Assembly: GCA_946406115.1 (NCBI GenBank)
Contig: OX291550.1
Coordinates: 24,838,722-24,902,721, forward strand
Reading direction: 5' to 3'
DNA: 64,000 nt
Origin: Apoda limacodes
Taxonomy: Eukaryota > Arthropoda > Insecta > Lepidoptera > Limacodidae
Shown here one piece after another: positions 22,900 to 33,332 of the stretch. The position numbers and the translations under genes were made by a program. How positions within the stretch are numbered: position 1 is the first letter of the stretch; each line of letters opens with the position of its first letter. The notes below the pieces were generated by a model, which ran no database searches, was not told where the DNA came from, and saw nothing but the letters and a program-made list of their open reading frames with translations.

Positions 22900-23058
22900 A
22901 ATATATTAATGGTGCCTCATATTTAAACTAAACATCAAAAAATTATGTTAGATATTTTTGAAGATGTACACGTTAATATATTAATGGTGCCTCATATTTA
23001 AACTAAACATAAAAAAATTATGTTAGATAATTTTGAAGATGTACACGTAAATATATTA
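22900..23058. repeat. Tandem duplication, ~75 bp x 2
   Basis: Two units starting AATATATTAATGGTGCCTCA and ending AAGATGTACACGT differ at only a few bases; a third unit starts (AATATATTAA) and stops. A recent duplication by replication slippage or unequal exchange is likely. Confidence 0.95.
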
Positions 23059-23129
23059 AAAATCATAATAAATCATCACATTAATAGGTACATGATTTTA
23101 TGTCAACATTTAAATAATTCATAAATAAC

Positions 23130-23883
23130 ATTACATTAATAATAACTCTGTATGTCTGTCTGTTACCTCTTCAGCTTCTAAAGCAGTTTAACCTGCTTTA
23201 CCGATTAAGATGAAATTTGGCATGGAGATAGTTTGAGTCCCGAGGAAAGACATAGGCTACTTAAAAACGTCAAGTGTGAGTCGGTTTTTATTTTCTCTGA
23301 TTGAGAAGATGTCGTTGAAATCCTACACCGATAACAGAATTTAGGGCGGGTGGAATCGCGGGCAAATTTGGCATGGAGATAATGTGAGTCTAGGGGAGGG
23401 GCATAGGCTACTTGAAAGCGTCAAGTATGAATCGGTTTTTTTCTTAAATTAAGGATTTGCCGTTGCAATCCTACACCGATCACCGAAATAAGAGCGGGTG
23501 AAAACGCGGTTAAAAGCTAGTCCATACTAATATTATAAATGCGAAAGTAACTCTGTTGGTGTCTGTTATCTCCTCAGGCTTAAATCGCTGTACAGATTAA
23601 GATGAAATTGGGCATGGAGATAGTTTAAGTCCCGGTAAAGGACATAGGCCACTTGAAAACATCAAATGTACCTAAGTCTGTTTTTTTCTGTAATTGAGGT
23701 GTTGCTGTTGAAATCCTACACCGATAACCGAATTTAGGGCGGGTGGAGCCGAGGGTAAATTTGGCACGGAGATAGTTAAGTCCCGGGAAAGGACATAGGC
23801 TATTTGAAAATGTCAAATGTGAGTTGGTTTTTTTTCTATAATTATATAATTTAGGGGGGGGGGGGACCGCGGGCAAAAGCTAG
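23130..23883 (+). repeat. Two head-to-tail copies of the GGGCGGGTG repeat, each internally dimeric
   Basis: Copy 1 ends at about 23519; copy 2 starts CATACTAATATTATAAATGC and ends GGGCAAAAGCTAGT. Each has the TCTGT(C/T)(T/G)GT head, then twice the unit ATTTGGCATGGAGATA ... ACATAGGCTACTT ... CCTACACCGAT ... GGGCAAA. The inner units start about 149-152 bp apart, near 23214, 23364, 23605 and 23757. Noncoding; the family is common in Lepidoptera and its class is debated (Helitron- or MITE-like), so I leave it open. Confidence 0.85.
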
Positions 23884-23975
23884 TGTCTAATAAAATACCA
23901 TGCACGATATCCAACATTCATTTCGAAACCCAGTAATAGCAATATAGAATTATAACGTCTGCGATAATAGTGCTG

Positions 23976-24138
23976 GGGCCGGGAACAGTCTCGAGCTATT
24001 TGGACTCTGGAATTCGAGACTAAATTGTATACAAGTACATTTACGGGTTTCGAGAGGTAAGTCAGACTTCCATACATTTTTCTCTCGAGTTGTCTCGGAG
24101 AGTCCGAATAGCTCGAGACTGTTCCCAATAAGGTTCCC
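23976..24138. mobile_element. CTCGAG-type inverted-repeat MITE, copy 3
   Basis: GGGAACAGTCTCGAGCTATT on the left mirrors AATAGCTCGAGACTGTTCCC on the right, then AATAAGG. The middle has GTACATTTACGGGTTTCGAG and GGTAAGTCAGACTTCCATAC. It matches copies 1 and 2 in length and order. Two minus frames of 82-83 codons across it are incidental. Confidence 0.88.
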
Positions 24139-25734
24139 TGATCGATTGACTGAACTATAAAAATGGCGGAATATGTAATGCAAAACTAAAACAACTAGCA
24201 ATGTGTCGTTACATCGAGCATAGGCCTAGGCACGTTACAATTATTTTTCGGGCGGTGTTCATAAAAAAAGGATTACCATAACTACTCACAGGTATTTACA
24301 AAAGAAATTTTATTTCAAGGCCCTTACAAAACAACCCCTCTGGATGCTGATTATGGAGTAGGTATAGTAGTTGTAAAATGAAAATAATAATCAATACCAA
24401 GTAGGTAGTATAAAGGATAGAGGGAATTTATTCTTTTCAAAATAAAAAAAAAATACCGGAAAAAACATCAATGATAAAAACACTATTACGTAAAAATAAA
24501 ACATGAGTTCTTCTCACCGCATAATGAAAGCCATTGTAATATATTATTTCGATTACAGGAATCACATAATATAATAAGAGCTAAAATGAGATTGCGATAG
24601 CTACAACAATGGTCGATTTCTTCCAGCTGCGGAACACAATCAATAAGCGTTGAGATAATCGAGCGTTCCTCGAACAGCGCTGCGCCGCGTGTGACATGCG
24701 CCCTGCTTCTCCGAACGAGTGCGTATTGCTTCATATGTAGTACAGATATGTACACAAGTTATCTTTTGCATGTTCTTTTATTATTTCGGACAATTTTAGC
24801 CATTTTACACTACTCAGAAATCGTCGTTCATCTCTTTATCTTCAGTTTTTCACGTGAATTGGATGAAACTGACTGATAAAGACTTTGGGCTTAGACGAGA
24901 AAAAAAAAAAAAAAAAAGTTTGGACGCGAATTTTAGGTACTTTGTGCGGCTTAGACATTTAAAACTGGAAGAGATTCAGCACGTTTAGGTATATTGCCTT
25001 AAAGTTAGTTCTTCTGACTTTCCAAAATAAGATACCTCAGAGTCGATCATCGAGACCTAAGAAGCAGAGAGGTCTTAGAAGAGATGTCTAGATCCGACAA
25101 GATTTCCAATTTTGCTAAAAATCATTTTTATTTAAGTAGACTTGGAAAAAACCAGACGTTAGCAATTTACTTCACTTACAACTAAGACTCGTGCTTGACA
25201 GTTTTCAAAATTATTTGTTGAAGAAAGATCATGAATTATTGTGTATTTAATAACGAGTAGTAGAAACAAAGAAATTGCAAACAAAACAATTTACTGAAGC
25301 TCAACAAAGTCAGAAGATAAAAGAACTGAATGTCAATTAACTAGTTAACAAAACAAAATTTCCTGTCTGTTAGTACGGAGGTAAATTGAGCTCTGTCGAA
25401 ATCAAAGTTTGTCAGCACTGCGCTGTTGGTTTCAGCTTTCTAATTAAATTTAAACGAGATCTCTCAGAATTTAATGTTGTATATTATATTTCGCTAACGA
25501 AGATCTGGGACTATGTCAGTAACTGAGACGGCAGAACAACGTCTGTTCTAACTGTTCAGCTATTTTTAATAAGTTACTTTTGTTTGAAATAAAAATATTA
25601 TTGCATGTAAATAAAATTATTTTATAATAAAGCTTAAGTACATTAATAAGTTTTATAACACAGGGTATTGCTAGTTGATGTTATGGTCATATACATTAAA
25701 TAAAAAGGTCAGGTCAGGTACGTTATACAATATA
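24139..25734. other. No gene recognised
   Basis: AT-rich DNA with an 18-base A run near 24901-24918 and a small CpG-rich patch near 24660-24720 (GCTGCGCCGCGTG). Frames of 61-89 codons there have no domain. Confidence 0.45.
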
Positions 25735-25742
25735 TTCGACGA
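25735..25742. repeat. Target-site duplication, left (hAT 3)
   Basis: TTCGACGA, identical to the 8 bp following the right terminus. Confidence 0.93.
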
Positions 25743-26695
25743 TAGTGATGAGCAAAGCAAGACCAAGACCAAGACTAGAACAGTCTTGGTCTTGGTCTTG
25801 GTCTTGCTTGTTCAGTCTTGGTCTTGGTCTTGCTCAAATCTGTCTGGTCTCGGTCTTGGTCTTGGTCTTGGTCTTGCTTACCTAGTCTTGGTCTTGGTCT
25901 TGCTGTATTTTGGTTGGTCTTGGTTTTAGTCTTGGTCTTGCCATAATTTCTTAACGAACATCTTTCAAAACATTTTGTAAACATTTTATTTTTATTCAAC
26001 AAACATTTTTAAACCTAAATTTACTATCTTTGAATTAAAAAAAGTTCATTAAAATATTATTTCTTATTGTTATTCAAAGATGGATTGTTTTTATAGTATT
26101 TAAAATATATATAAATTTTCACTGTGTGAGATGCCAAAGGTTTTTTTTTTAATATTGTGCCTTTTAATATGTAAATACATGAATGCATGGTTAAAATAAG
26201 TTCTAACATTTTGCCTAGACTGACTTGATCCTGTTCATCTAACTGACTACACTCGAACTTCTATGTGATCCCACTCTTATCTTCTTAATAATGGGCTCTG
26301 ACTGTTATAGTGGCTATGTTTGCATTAACATTTATTGTTTGTTTACGTAGGTATCGATCTAGAAAACAATTCACATGGTGTATTTAGTATTGCTGAATAT
26401 AATTCTAGATTTCAGTACTTTTTTTCGTTCTTTAGCAGGCGGGTATTTTTTAAATATAAATATTTTATCTCACATAGAAAAAGGCGAGTTACTGTGAAAA
26501 AGAAATTTTGGTTGAGTCTTGCGTATTTAATCTTGGTCTTGCATAGTCGGTCTTGGTATTAGTCTTGTTCTTGTCCATATTGTCTTGGTCTTGATCTTGC
26601 AAGTCGAAGAATGGTTTCGGTCTCGGTCTTGGTCTTGCTTTTTCGCAAGACCAAGACCAAGACAGCAAGACCAAGACCAATATTGCTCATCACTA
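25743..26695. mobile_element. hAT-type nonautonomous element with inverted CTTGGT arrays at both ends
   Basis: The termini are the perfect inverted repeat TAGTGATGAGCAA / TTGCTCATCACTA, and a perfect 8-bp duplication TTCGACGA flanks them; both fit hAT transposition. Next to each terminus is a short array of the hexamer CTTGGT on one strand and its complement (ACCAAG) on the other, so each end can fold into its own hairpin. On the left, GCAAGACCAAGACCAAGAC is followed by a ~150 bp run of CTTGGT units. On the right, GGTCTCGGTCTTGGTCTTGC is followed by the complement. The ~550 bp centre is AT-rich and noncoding. Repetitive frames of 63-84 codons (T/K/D/Q/R- or V/L/S/W-rich) are translations of the array. 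Repeated subterminal motifs are known transposase-binding sites in hAT elements; arrays this long and regular are unusual. Confidence 0.93.
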
Positions 26696-26703
26696 TTCGA
26701 CGA
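26696..26703. repeat. Target-site duplication, right (hAT 3)
   Basis: TTCGACGA, a perfect match to the left copy. Confidence 0.93.
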
Positions 26704-28034
26704 AGAATTTCTAAAATTTTTTTTTTTAATTTTTAGACTTCGATCACGAAACTTTATTTTATTTTTTCTGTAAAATTTAATTATCTAACTGTCGGAATTA
26801 ATGACAAAATCGAACTAATAATAGCGTGATTAAAACAAATTAATTACACAATAAAGACTTGTGATTCCCAGTGTACCGTGACAACAGATGGTAGCCACGT
26901 GTGCGCGGGCGCATGTCTAAAAGCACCGTGTGGCACCGTGCTTCAATAATGGCTCGGATAATATACTGCTTAAGAGTTTGGGCACAATATCGTCATGCTC
27001 GTTAAATACGAACCACTTCACATCTTAACTGACTGACCGAAAAACCTTTTCACACTTTAATGAAAAAAATAAATAAACCGCCTTCAAATGTCTACGAAAT
27101 AATTAAGTCCAACAACACACACAAGTCCTGAAATCTTGATTTTTTTTAGCAATATTAAAGAAACCATGTTAAGGGGTTTCTTAATCAATACCTATTAAAT
27201 AATAAATAATGATCGTCAGTCAGGACCCTTGAAAGAAAAGAGTAAGAGTATCGATTTTGATAGAGCCAGCAATCGGGAGAGTCAGACTGGGCCGGCAAAA
27301 AATAATAATGGGTTTATAATGGGAAAACCTATAGCATAGTCGTCATTAATCTAGAATCATGAAATTTGGTAAGTAGCAAGGTGTCACAGCACAAGTAGAG
27401 GAAAAAAAAACGATAAATTGTAGTTAAATCACACAGAAATCGGAAGGGGATGTGTCGGGGTACACGGCCGTTTGTTCTCACTTGAAACGACCGAACCCAC
27501 TCTCATTTTACCGATTCCTTTTTACATATACTCCATTTAAATTTAGCGGAAGTGAGCAGGGAAGTGGGCAGGACGAGTATGTAAACACGATACTTCTCAT
27601 GCTCCTACCACTGCTACTCGCGCTGCCCAAATAAGCGGTTTTTAGTGCGGAAGTGAAAGGACAGGCAGCGCGAGCGGCATTGTTCCTTTGCTGCCAAAAC
27701 GGGATTTTAAGGACAAAATCCACAAATTAATTAAACTAAAATCATCCACCATCTTCTGCGACGAAGAAGTTTCAATTTTATAACCTTTTAAAGACTTAAG
27801 ATAATTGCATATTGCAAGAAGACACAGCACGGACGCTGTAATTATTTTGACGTCCGCCATTGCCGAAAGTCAGAAGCGAAGTGAGTGGTAGGGCACAATC
27901 AGTGTCTCGATGTAATAAAATAAAATTACCGTGTTACCAGTATAAAAATACCGTGTTTTATGCTAAACTTACTTTGTTTAATCCCAAAAATACCGTGTAA
28001 ATTACCTTGCAATTTTATAAATTAAAGCTTGAAT
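26704..28034. other. Unassigned DNA with a GC-richer block
   Basis: No defensible gene. Positions 27440-27880 are less AT-rich and are crossed by minus frames of 71 and 72 codons. The one starting at 27860 (MADVKIITASVLCLL) has a hydrophobic start and a good context (GGCAATGGCGG), but I recognise no domain. Short repeated AATACCGTGT motifs follow near 27930-27998. Confidence 0.35.
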
Positions 28035-28215
28035 TTTTTTGAAGGAGTCTCAGCCCATATAGCGCCCAACGCTCAAGGGCTCCCGGGGGGAGCTTCGGCT
28101 TGGGTTGTCGCTCTTGGGTTCGTCCCTTCGACCAGCGTGAGCCTCGAACCCAAAGGTGAGTCAGCGCCAGGAGGGTAGTTCCCCGATACGCGGTAGCAAC
28201 TGGGTGACCTAATTT
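28035..28215. other. GC-rich structured block of unknown nature
   Basis: About 180 bp of GC-rich sequence (CTCAAGGGCTCCCGGGGGGA; GAGCTTCGGCTTGGGTTGTC) in ~30% GC surroundings, with sharp edges. It contains the pair CTTGGGTTCG / CGAACCCAAAG, about 30 nt apart, which can form a stem. It is not a tRNA and I do not recognise an rRNA. It may be an inserted piece of a GC-rich repeat or LINE 5' UTR. Confidence 0.4.
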
Positions 28216-28349
28216 TTGGCCTAAACCTAAACATACGTTTTATTTCGATCAAGACGTGTTCTCACGAGAATACCTTTTCAAGTACCTACTCACACAATTA
28301 AAAGTATACCATGTCAACTCGGCGCATTTCAGCCAAAAAATAATTTAAA

Positions 28350-28998
28350 AGCCGGCCAAGTGCGAGTCTCGCTCGCGCACCGAGGATTCCGTACAAACTT
28401 ATTATTTGCAGATAGTTCTTCCATCATATCAAGTCTCACAGGTTTATGCGTTAATTATCAGTTTTTGGTTTTTCTGCTATATTTGTGATGTGACATCTTG
28501 TTTCTTGCCAAATTTCCTGATTCTAGGTCAACGGGAAGCACTCTATAGATTTTGATTTATCTGTGTGACAATATGCGACAAAAATATATTTTAGTATTCT
28601 TGGGCATATTTCTTTATGGCATTGACTTAGAAGCATGATGTTTTTTACAACTTTAAAGTGTCTTTAGATTTTGGTATTTAATATTAATTTCAACAAATTC
28701 ACAAATTTCCTTTGTGGTTTGAATTCCAACTCTTAATAATTTGATAGGTACTTATAATAAAAGGTAGGTAAAGAGATTCTCGAAAATATTATGTAAGCTT
28801 CTGCCCACGACTTGGTTCACTTAAATGTCAGATATTCTATAGTTTGATGAGTCACCTAACACAACTTGCTTTAAAAAAGTCATCAGAACCGACTTATTTG
28901 GCGAAATAAAGCTGCGTGCGAAATACGAACGGACAAACGATAATGATGAAACTAAAAAGGTTCCGTTTTTGCTATATGGCTACGGAATCCTAAAAGGT
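28350..28998 (+). repeat. GTTCCGTAC-type repeat, copy at 28 kb
   Basis: Starts AAAAGCCGGCCAAGTGCGAG with GCGCACCGAGGATTCCGTAC and ends TACGGAATCCTAAAAGG after a degraded GACGGAC stretch. The middle (CATCTTGTTTCTTGCCAAAT, ATTCTAGGTCAACGGGAAG) is shared with the copy at 40.0 kb, so these two are one subfamily. Confidence 0.75.
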
Positions 28999-29164
28999 AA
29001 TTTTAGTTTCACGAAGAATCTTAGTTCTTAGTTTATTGTGAAATATTATGTAGGTTTTACTTTACCTACTGGTCTACAGGTATAGAGAATACTAAAATAA
29101 ATTTAACTAACAATAAACATTACAAATTATATACATAACCTTTTCTTTGTCGCTGGGAATTCCT

Positions 29165-29500
29165 TTTGGATACCTTTTTGTAACTTTTGGTAAGGCGCGA
29201 AGGTTTTCGCTTATAGTTAGGTACGCCGTGTTCGTCCGTGTGTCCGTCTGTCTCTCTGCGGCATAGCTCAGAAACCATTAGTACCTAGTAGAACGCTGTA
29301 ATATGGCATGGGTATAAATATTTATTAGGCCGACAAAGTAGTAAAATTAAGTTAGAAAAAAAAAATTAGGCTACCTCCCACGTAAAAATATTGTTTGTGA
29401 AAACCATTCTCCGATTCAGCTATGCGTTTGCGAAATATTAAGCTTTAAAGTGCAAATTTGCCAGTGTCAAGCCGCCAGCTTTGTTCAAAAGTCATGGGAT
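29165..29500. repeat. GTCCGTCTGTC-type dispersed repeat
   Basis: TTTTTGTAACTTTTGGTAAG, TTCGTCCGTGTGTCCGTCTG, CATAGCTCAGAAACCATTAG, GGCATGGGTATAAATAT, GCCGACAAAGTAGTAAAATT and TACCTCCCACGTAAA are in the order I know from a common lepidopteran repeat. Noncoding. Confidence 0.6.
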
Positions 29501-30869
29501 TAGCACATGTCGACTTTGACGATGTCACCTATTTTGCCAATTGTTGTGTGATTGCGAAATATTACATTGGTTGGGATTTATTGTATAATTTTGCGTTTAT
29601 TTTCTTGCGGTCGACAGCACATATAACAAAATAAAATGAAACTATCATAGCTAAGTAGCCTTTACAACTTAATGAGTAATGCTATTAACCATGTCACATT
29701 ATAGAATAATAAAATTATAACATAATACTAATACTTACTAAATAAATAAATTAATGATATTTACGTTCGAATAACGCATTGGACTAGGCGGCGGTTTGGC
29801 GATACAGGGTACAGGGGCGAACAGCGAATCGAAGTAACAAATCCAGCGAGTTGCAGTTGCGCTCATAAGCTTATGCCGTCATGACTTAGATCTATAAAGA
29901 GTTTGTGCAAAATTGGTCTAGCGGTTTGTTTTTTATCGCTAAAAAACAGCTTTTCGAGTAAGTTTGTCGCTTAAGGACGCAAAAAATATTCTCAAGAGAA
30001 GTTGCTCGTGCGGTACTTGCTACCGAACTAATTTTTTAAATTTCAGGTACTACGGAACAGTTTTTTTCACGTTTGCTTGCTGTCCCCTTTGTTGGAGCTC
30101 GCCACAGACGGCGCGGCTTGTCAGCTCTCGCAAAACCTACACTTTCATTATGTGCTTGTTGGACGTAAAGCGTTAGTGTGCTAAATATCGCCTTTTTTTG
30201 GCTAACAGGACTTGGCTGGATTATGTACTTACCTATGGAAAAACTCCAGACTTGCATTTTAAACCTATAAACTTCTTCTAAACCTTTTCCCTAAATTCCA
30301 GACTTCTGAGTGTTCCAAGTTCCACACATTGATGCGCGCTTGACTCAGTTCTATAAATATTTTTTTATATTATGCAACCAATAACTTAGTGACTAGATAT
30401 ACTATCTCCTGTCTGCATTTCCTTATCTTAAGGTCAAAGGAGCAATGTGTTTTTGGGTGTTCCAACTGTTTTTCTTACATAATGACATCCAAGATAATAT
30501 CTGCAGTCAAGTCTATTTTAATTACTGTATGCTCATTAGCGATTGGGTTAAAGATATTTTTTGCTTTTCCATTTTTGGTATCATGTTGTTAATATTTGTA
30601 TAATATTGCAACACCTAAAATCTAAAGCCCGGTTAATAGTTCAATACGTACAGTACGTATAAGTAGGTACATATAGCTTATAGTTTCTCAACCTAGGGGC
30701 ATAAACATAGTTTTATTTTAATGCTAGGGGTTCTAGCTAGCGATCTCAAGGGATCTCAATGTCAAATATTTATAGGCGAGGGTCAGTCTGAAATTTATGC
30801 GAGTCCAGCTGTGCGTAAGAATATAGACCACCGGAATTAGACAACACGAAAACTTAGACTATATTGACG
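29501..30869. other. Unassigned DNA
   Basis: No gene recognised. About 29990-30060 is a fragment (GCGGTACTTGCTACCGAACT) also seen inside the 17-kb repeat. A GC-richer patch at 30090-30150 (GCTCGCCACAGACGGCGCGG) gives overlapping 70- and 73-codon frames on opposite strands with no domain. Confidence 0.4.
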
Positions 30870-30995
30870 TTTTCAAGTACTTAATGTCCTTTTCCGGGAC
30901 TCAAACTATCTCCATGCCAATTTTCATCTGGATCGGTACAGCGGTTTGAGCGTGAAGGGGTAACATATGGAGTTACTTTCGCAATTATAATATAT
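30870..30995 (-). repeat. GGGCGGGTG-family repeat, partial reversed copy
   Basis: On the plus strand, CGTTTTCAAGTACTTAATGT, CCGGGACTCAAACTATCTCC, ATGCCAATTTTCATCTGGAT, AGCGGTTTGAGCG and GAGTTACTTTCGCAATTATA match the 5' half of the 23-kb repeats in reverse. Confidence 0.75.
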
Positions 30996-31102
30996 ATTAT
31001 CATATTATATTCATGGATAGTTTTAAGTATATGTATAGGTACATATGATTGTGCAAGAATGTAATTATGATGGCGCTAATGCTACTAGTACAATTAAATA
31101 TC

Positions 31103-31434
31103 GGAATACTCTTAAATATCTGAATTCCTTCACACGATTGACGATATTTGACGCTTCACATGGTATGCTACAAGACAACAAAAAAAAAATTAACATGTGT
31201 TTGACTTTGTTTTTATTAGCTTACTAACTTATTCATATTACCTACTAAATGTTTCAGTACATATTGAATACTTGTTAGCTGATCATCAAAGTATTGTATT
31301 ATTACTTCAAATAGAATTTCTTGCCAGTTCTTTTAGTCAGAAAAGTTGTTTACATTGCCTACATTGTATCGACGATTCAAAAGTGTTCTTAGAAACCTAT
31401 TTGAATAAATATTGTTTGATTTGATTTGAGTATT
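31103..31434 (+). repeat. LINE B 3' end (copy 1) with (TGATT) tail
   Basis: AATATCTGAATTCCTTCACA, GACGATATTTGACGCTTCAC, TTCTTGCCAGTTCTTTTAGT and a GTTTGATTTGATTTGA tail. The block is repeated at 32025 and, reversed, at 42636. A shared 3' end with a short simple-repeat tail is characteristic of non-LTR retrotransposon 3' UTRs; TTCTTGCC(A/G)GTTCTT also occurs in the 3' UTR of the LINE at 56-62 kb, suggesting relatedness. No coding part. Confidence 0.7.
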
Positions 31435-32024
31435 CCGGCAAAAACGGCAATAATTTGAGTTTTGAGCGGTATTCAGAAATGTGGTCAAATTTACACAAGC
31501 AAAATATGAACCTGAAACATACATTTTGGAATCGCTCTAATGTCTGTAATAGATTTAGGCAAATTTTTAATTGTTGATTGTATGTAGGTGGTAGAGATAA
31601 GAAATATGAGAAGTTATATAATTTATGAATATGTATGTCAACTAAGAGTGAGTACAGTAACCTTTTTTACATTCCATGCCTTCATGGATATCTTCAGTGA
31701 TTTGAATTGCTGTAGCCGTACTATGACTATAGCGGAAATTAATATAAATATATATTTAGGGAAGTATTACGTATCGTAACTAATAGCAATAACTTAATAA
31801 AATAAACTGGTAGCATTTTAATTGTGTTTTTAATTTACAGTTTAAATTGCTTTTGCTTACCTTTAATAAAATTATATAGTAAGTTATAATACAATGAAAG
31901 AGTTGTAAGAAATAATAAAAAAAAATATTTAGATGGTGGAGATAGATAGATAAAAGAAAAATATATTTAAAAATAAAATAAAACAAAAAAAAAGTAAACT
32001 ACCTATTTGTATTGTTCGTTTAAA
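31435..32024. other. No gene recognised
   Basis: AT-rich DNA between two LINE B 3' ends; frames are short and AT-biased. Confidence 0.45.
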
Positions 32025-32312
32025 TATCTGAGTTCTTTCACTCGATTGACGATATTTGACGCTTCACATGGTGCGCCCCCTATGCTACATAAAAACAAAA
32101 AAAAAAACAATTGACATGTTTGACTTTGTTTTTAGTAGCTTACTAACTTATATAGCTACTTATCAAAGTATTGTATTATTATTTTAAATAGAACTTCTTG
32201 CCAGCTCTTTTTGGCAGAAATTAACATTGTTTACATTGTATTGACGATTCAAATGTGTCCTTAGTAACCTATTTGAATTAAGTTTGGTTTGTTTTGATTT
32301 GATTTGATTCGG
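32025..32312 (+). repeat. LINE B 3' end (copy 2) with GATTT tail
   Basis: AAATATCTGAGTTCTTTCAC, GACGATATTTGACGCTTCAC, ACTTCTTGCCAGCTCTTTTT, then GTTTTGATTTGATTTGATT. It lies 0.9 kb from copy 1 in the same direction but diverges in its middle, so these are two insertions and not a fresh duplication. Confidence 0.72.
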
Positions 32313-32347
32313 TATAAGGTTGTGTAAATATACCTTTGTGTTTGAAT

Positions 32348-32386
32348 GTGTGTGTGTGTGTGTGAGAGAGTGTGTTTGTGTGTGAG
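32348..32386. repeat. (TG)n microsatellite, interrupted
   Basis: GTGTGTGTGTGTGTGTGA, then GAGAGTGTGTTTGTGTGTG. A simple repeat just downstream of LINE B copy 2. Confidence 0.9.
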
Positions 32387-32741
32387 TAATTATGTTTGTA
32401 TGCATGTGCACAGTATGTGTGTGTTATTCAGAACTGCTGTATTTGATAGTATGATAAAATCTGAGATTCGCCTTTTAAATGATTGTTTGCTATAGATAAA
32501 TATATCTATGTTCGAAAATTCATGGTCATGCGTAGAACATATACGATTTATGGGAGAGTTGTGCACATAATTAGTATGACTATAAGTAGTAGAGAATAAT
32601 TTTGTATGTCTTGTACGCTGCGTAGGTGTAGAAAATTTATTACGTCCGTGAATAACATCTTAAAGTAGCAATTGATCCATCAATTTTATTCGATCAATAA
32701 GCAATAAGGTAATGATCAATTTGTAGTGGACACATCTTATG
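32387..32741. other. No gene recognised
   Basis: AT-rich; it may contain the 3' UTR of the minus-strand LINE fragment that follows, but no tail is visible. Confidence 0.4.
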
Positions 32742-33035
32742 TTATATGTATCTTATGTCCTTATAATTGTCAAGATGTACATTTATTTTGAAATCTAGAA
32801 ATTTTAAAGATTTCTTTTGCAACCGTTCAATTTTATCTATATAAACTTGGTATTGTGGACACCACAAGTTACAACCAAATTCTAAAGCGCACATAAGCAT
32901 AGTACAATTGCTTAATGCATGATAAGTTATTGAAAGGTTGGCATGGACGCAACACAAAGCCTAGGTTTTTGTAGGCCTTATTTGTGATTGAATCGATGTG
33001 ATTGCTAAAAGTGAGTTTCTTTGTTAAGTATTAAT
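32742..33035 (-). pseudogene. Non-LTR RT C-terminal fragment (Jockey/CR1-like), frameshifted
   Basis: Minus-strand translation in more than one frame gives FSNHIDSITNKAYKNLGFVL, then IKQLYYAYVR, then LEFGCNLWCPQYQVYIDKIE and RLQKKSLKFLDFK. This is the post-catalytic thumb region of Jockey/CR1 LINE polymerases (typical order: HI..I..KA...LGF..R, ..LY..LVR..LEY...IW.P....I..IE.IQ.....). At least one frameshift separates the parts. The catalytic core is absent. The visible 71-codon frame starts at an internal codon. Confidence 0.82.
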
Positions 33036-33332
33036 CCTTCTATACCTGGACCTAGGATGTTGGAATAGGAGTGAACGTGACATTTTCCATATAGTTGGAT
33101 AGACTCCGGTACTAAGAATCAGGTTGAAAATGAAGACGATAGGGGAGGCCTACGATCATCAGTGGAATTCTTCTAGCTGAATCGGACAAACGAATGATTA
33201 AAAAGTTAGGACAACAAGGGTTCATTCTAATCGAAATGTTTATTTTCTTAGACCTATAAAGAGGACTACTAAAATATTATTCTCTTTGCCCAGTTCCAAT
33301 AGTTTTATAAACTTTGAACAAAAATTGTTTTA

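Noticed and set aside
25675..26680. Open frames of 63-84 codons rich in K/T/D/Q/R or V/L/S in the CTTGGT region
   Set aside because: They are direct translations of the hexamer arrays in several frames on both strands, not a low-complexity protein gene.
27642..27860. Possible Harbinger-type transposon ORF (MADVKIITAS...)
   Set aside because: The start and hydrophobic N-terminus are suggestive, but no domain, terminal repeats or target duplication could be recognised.
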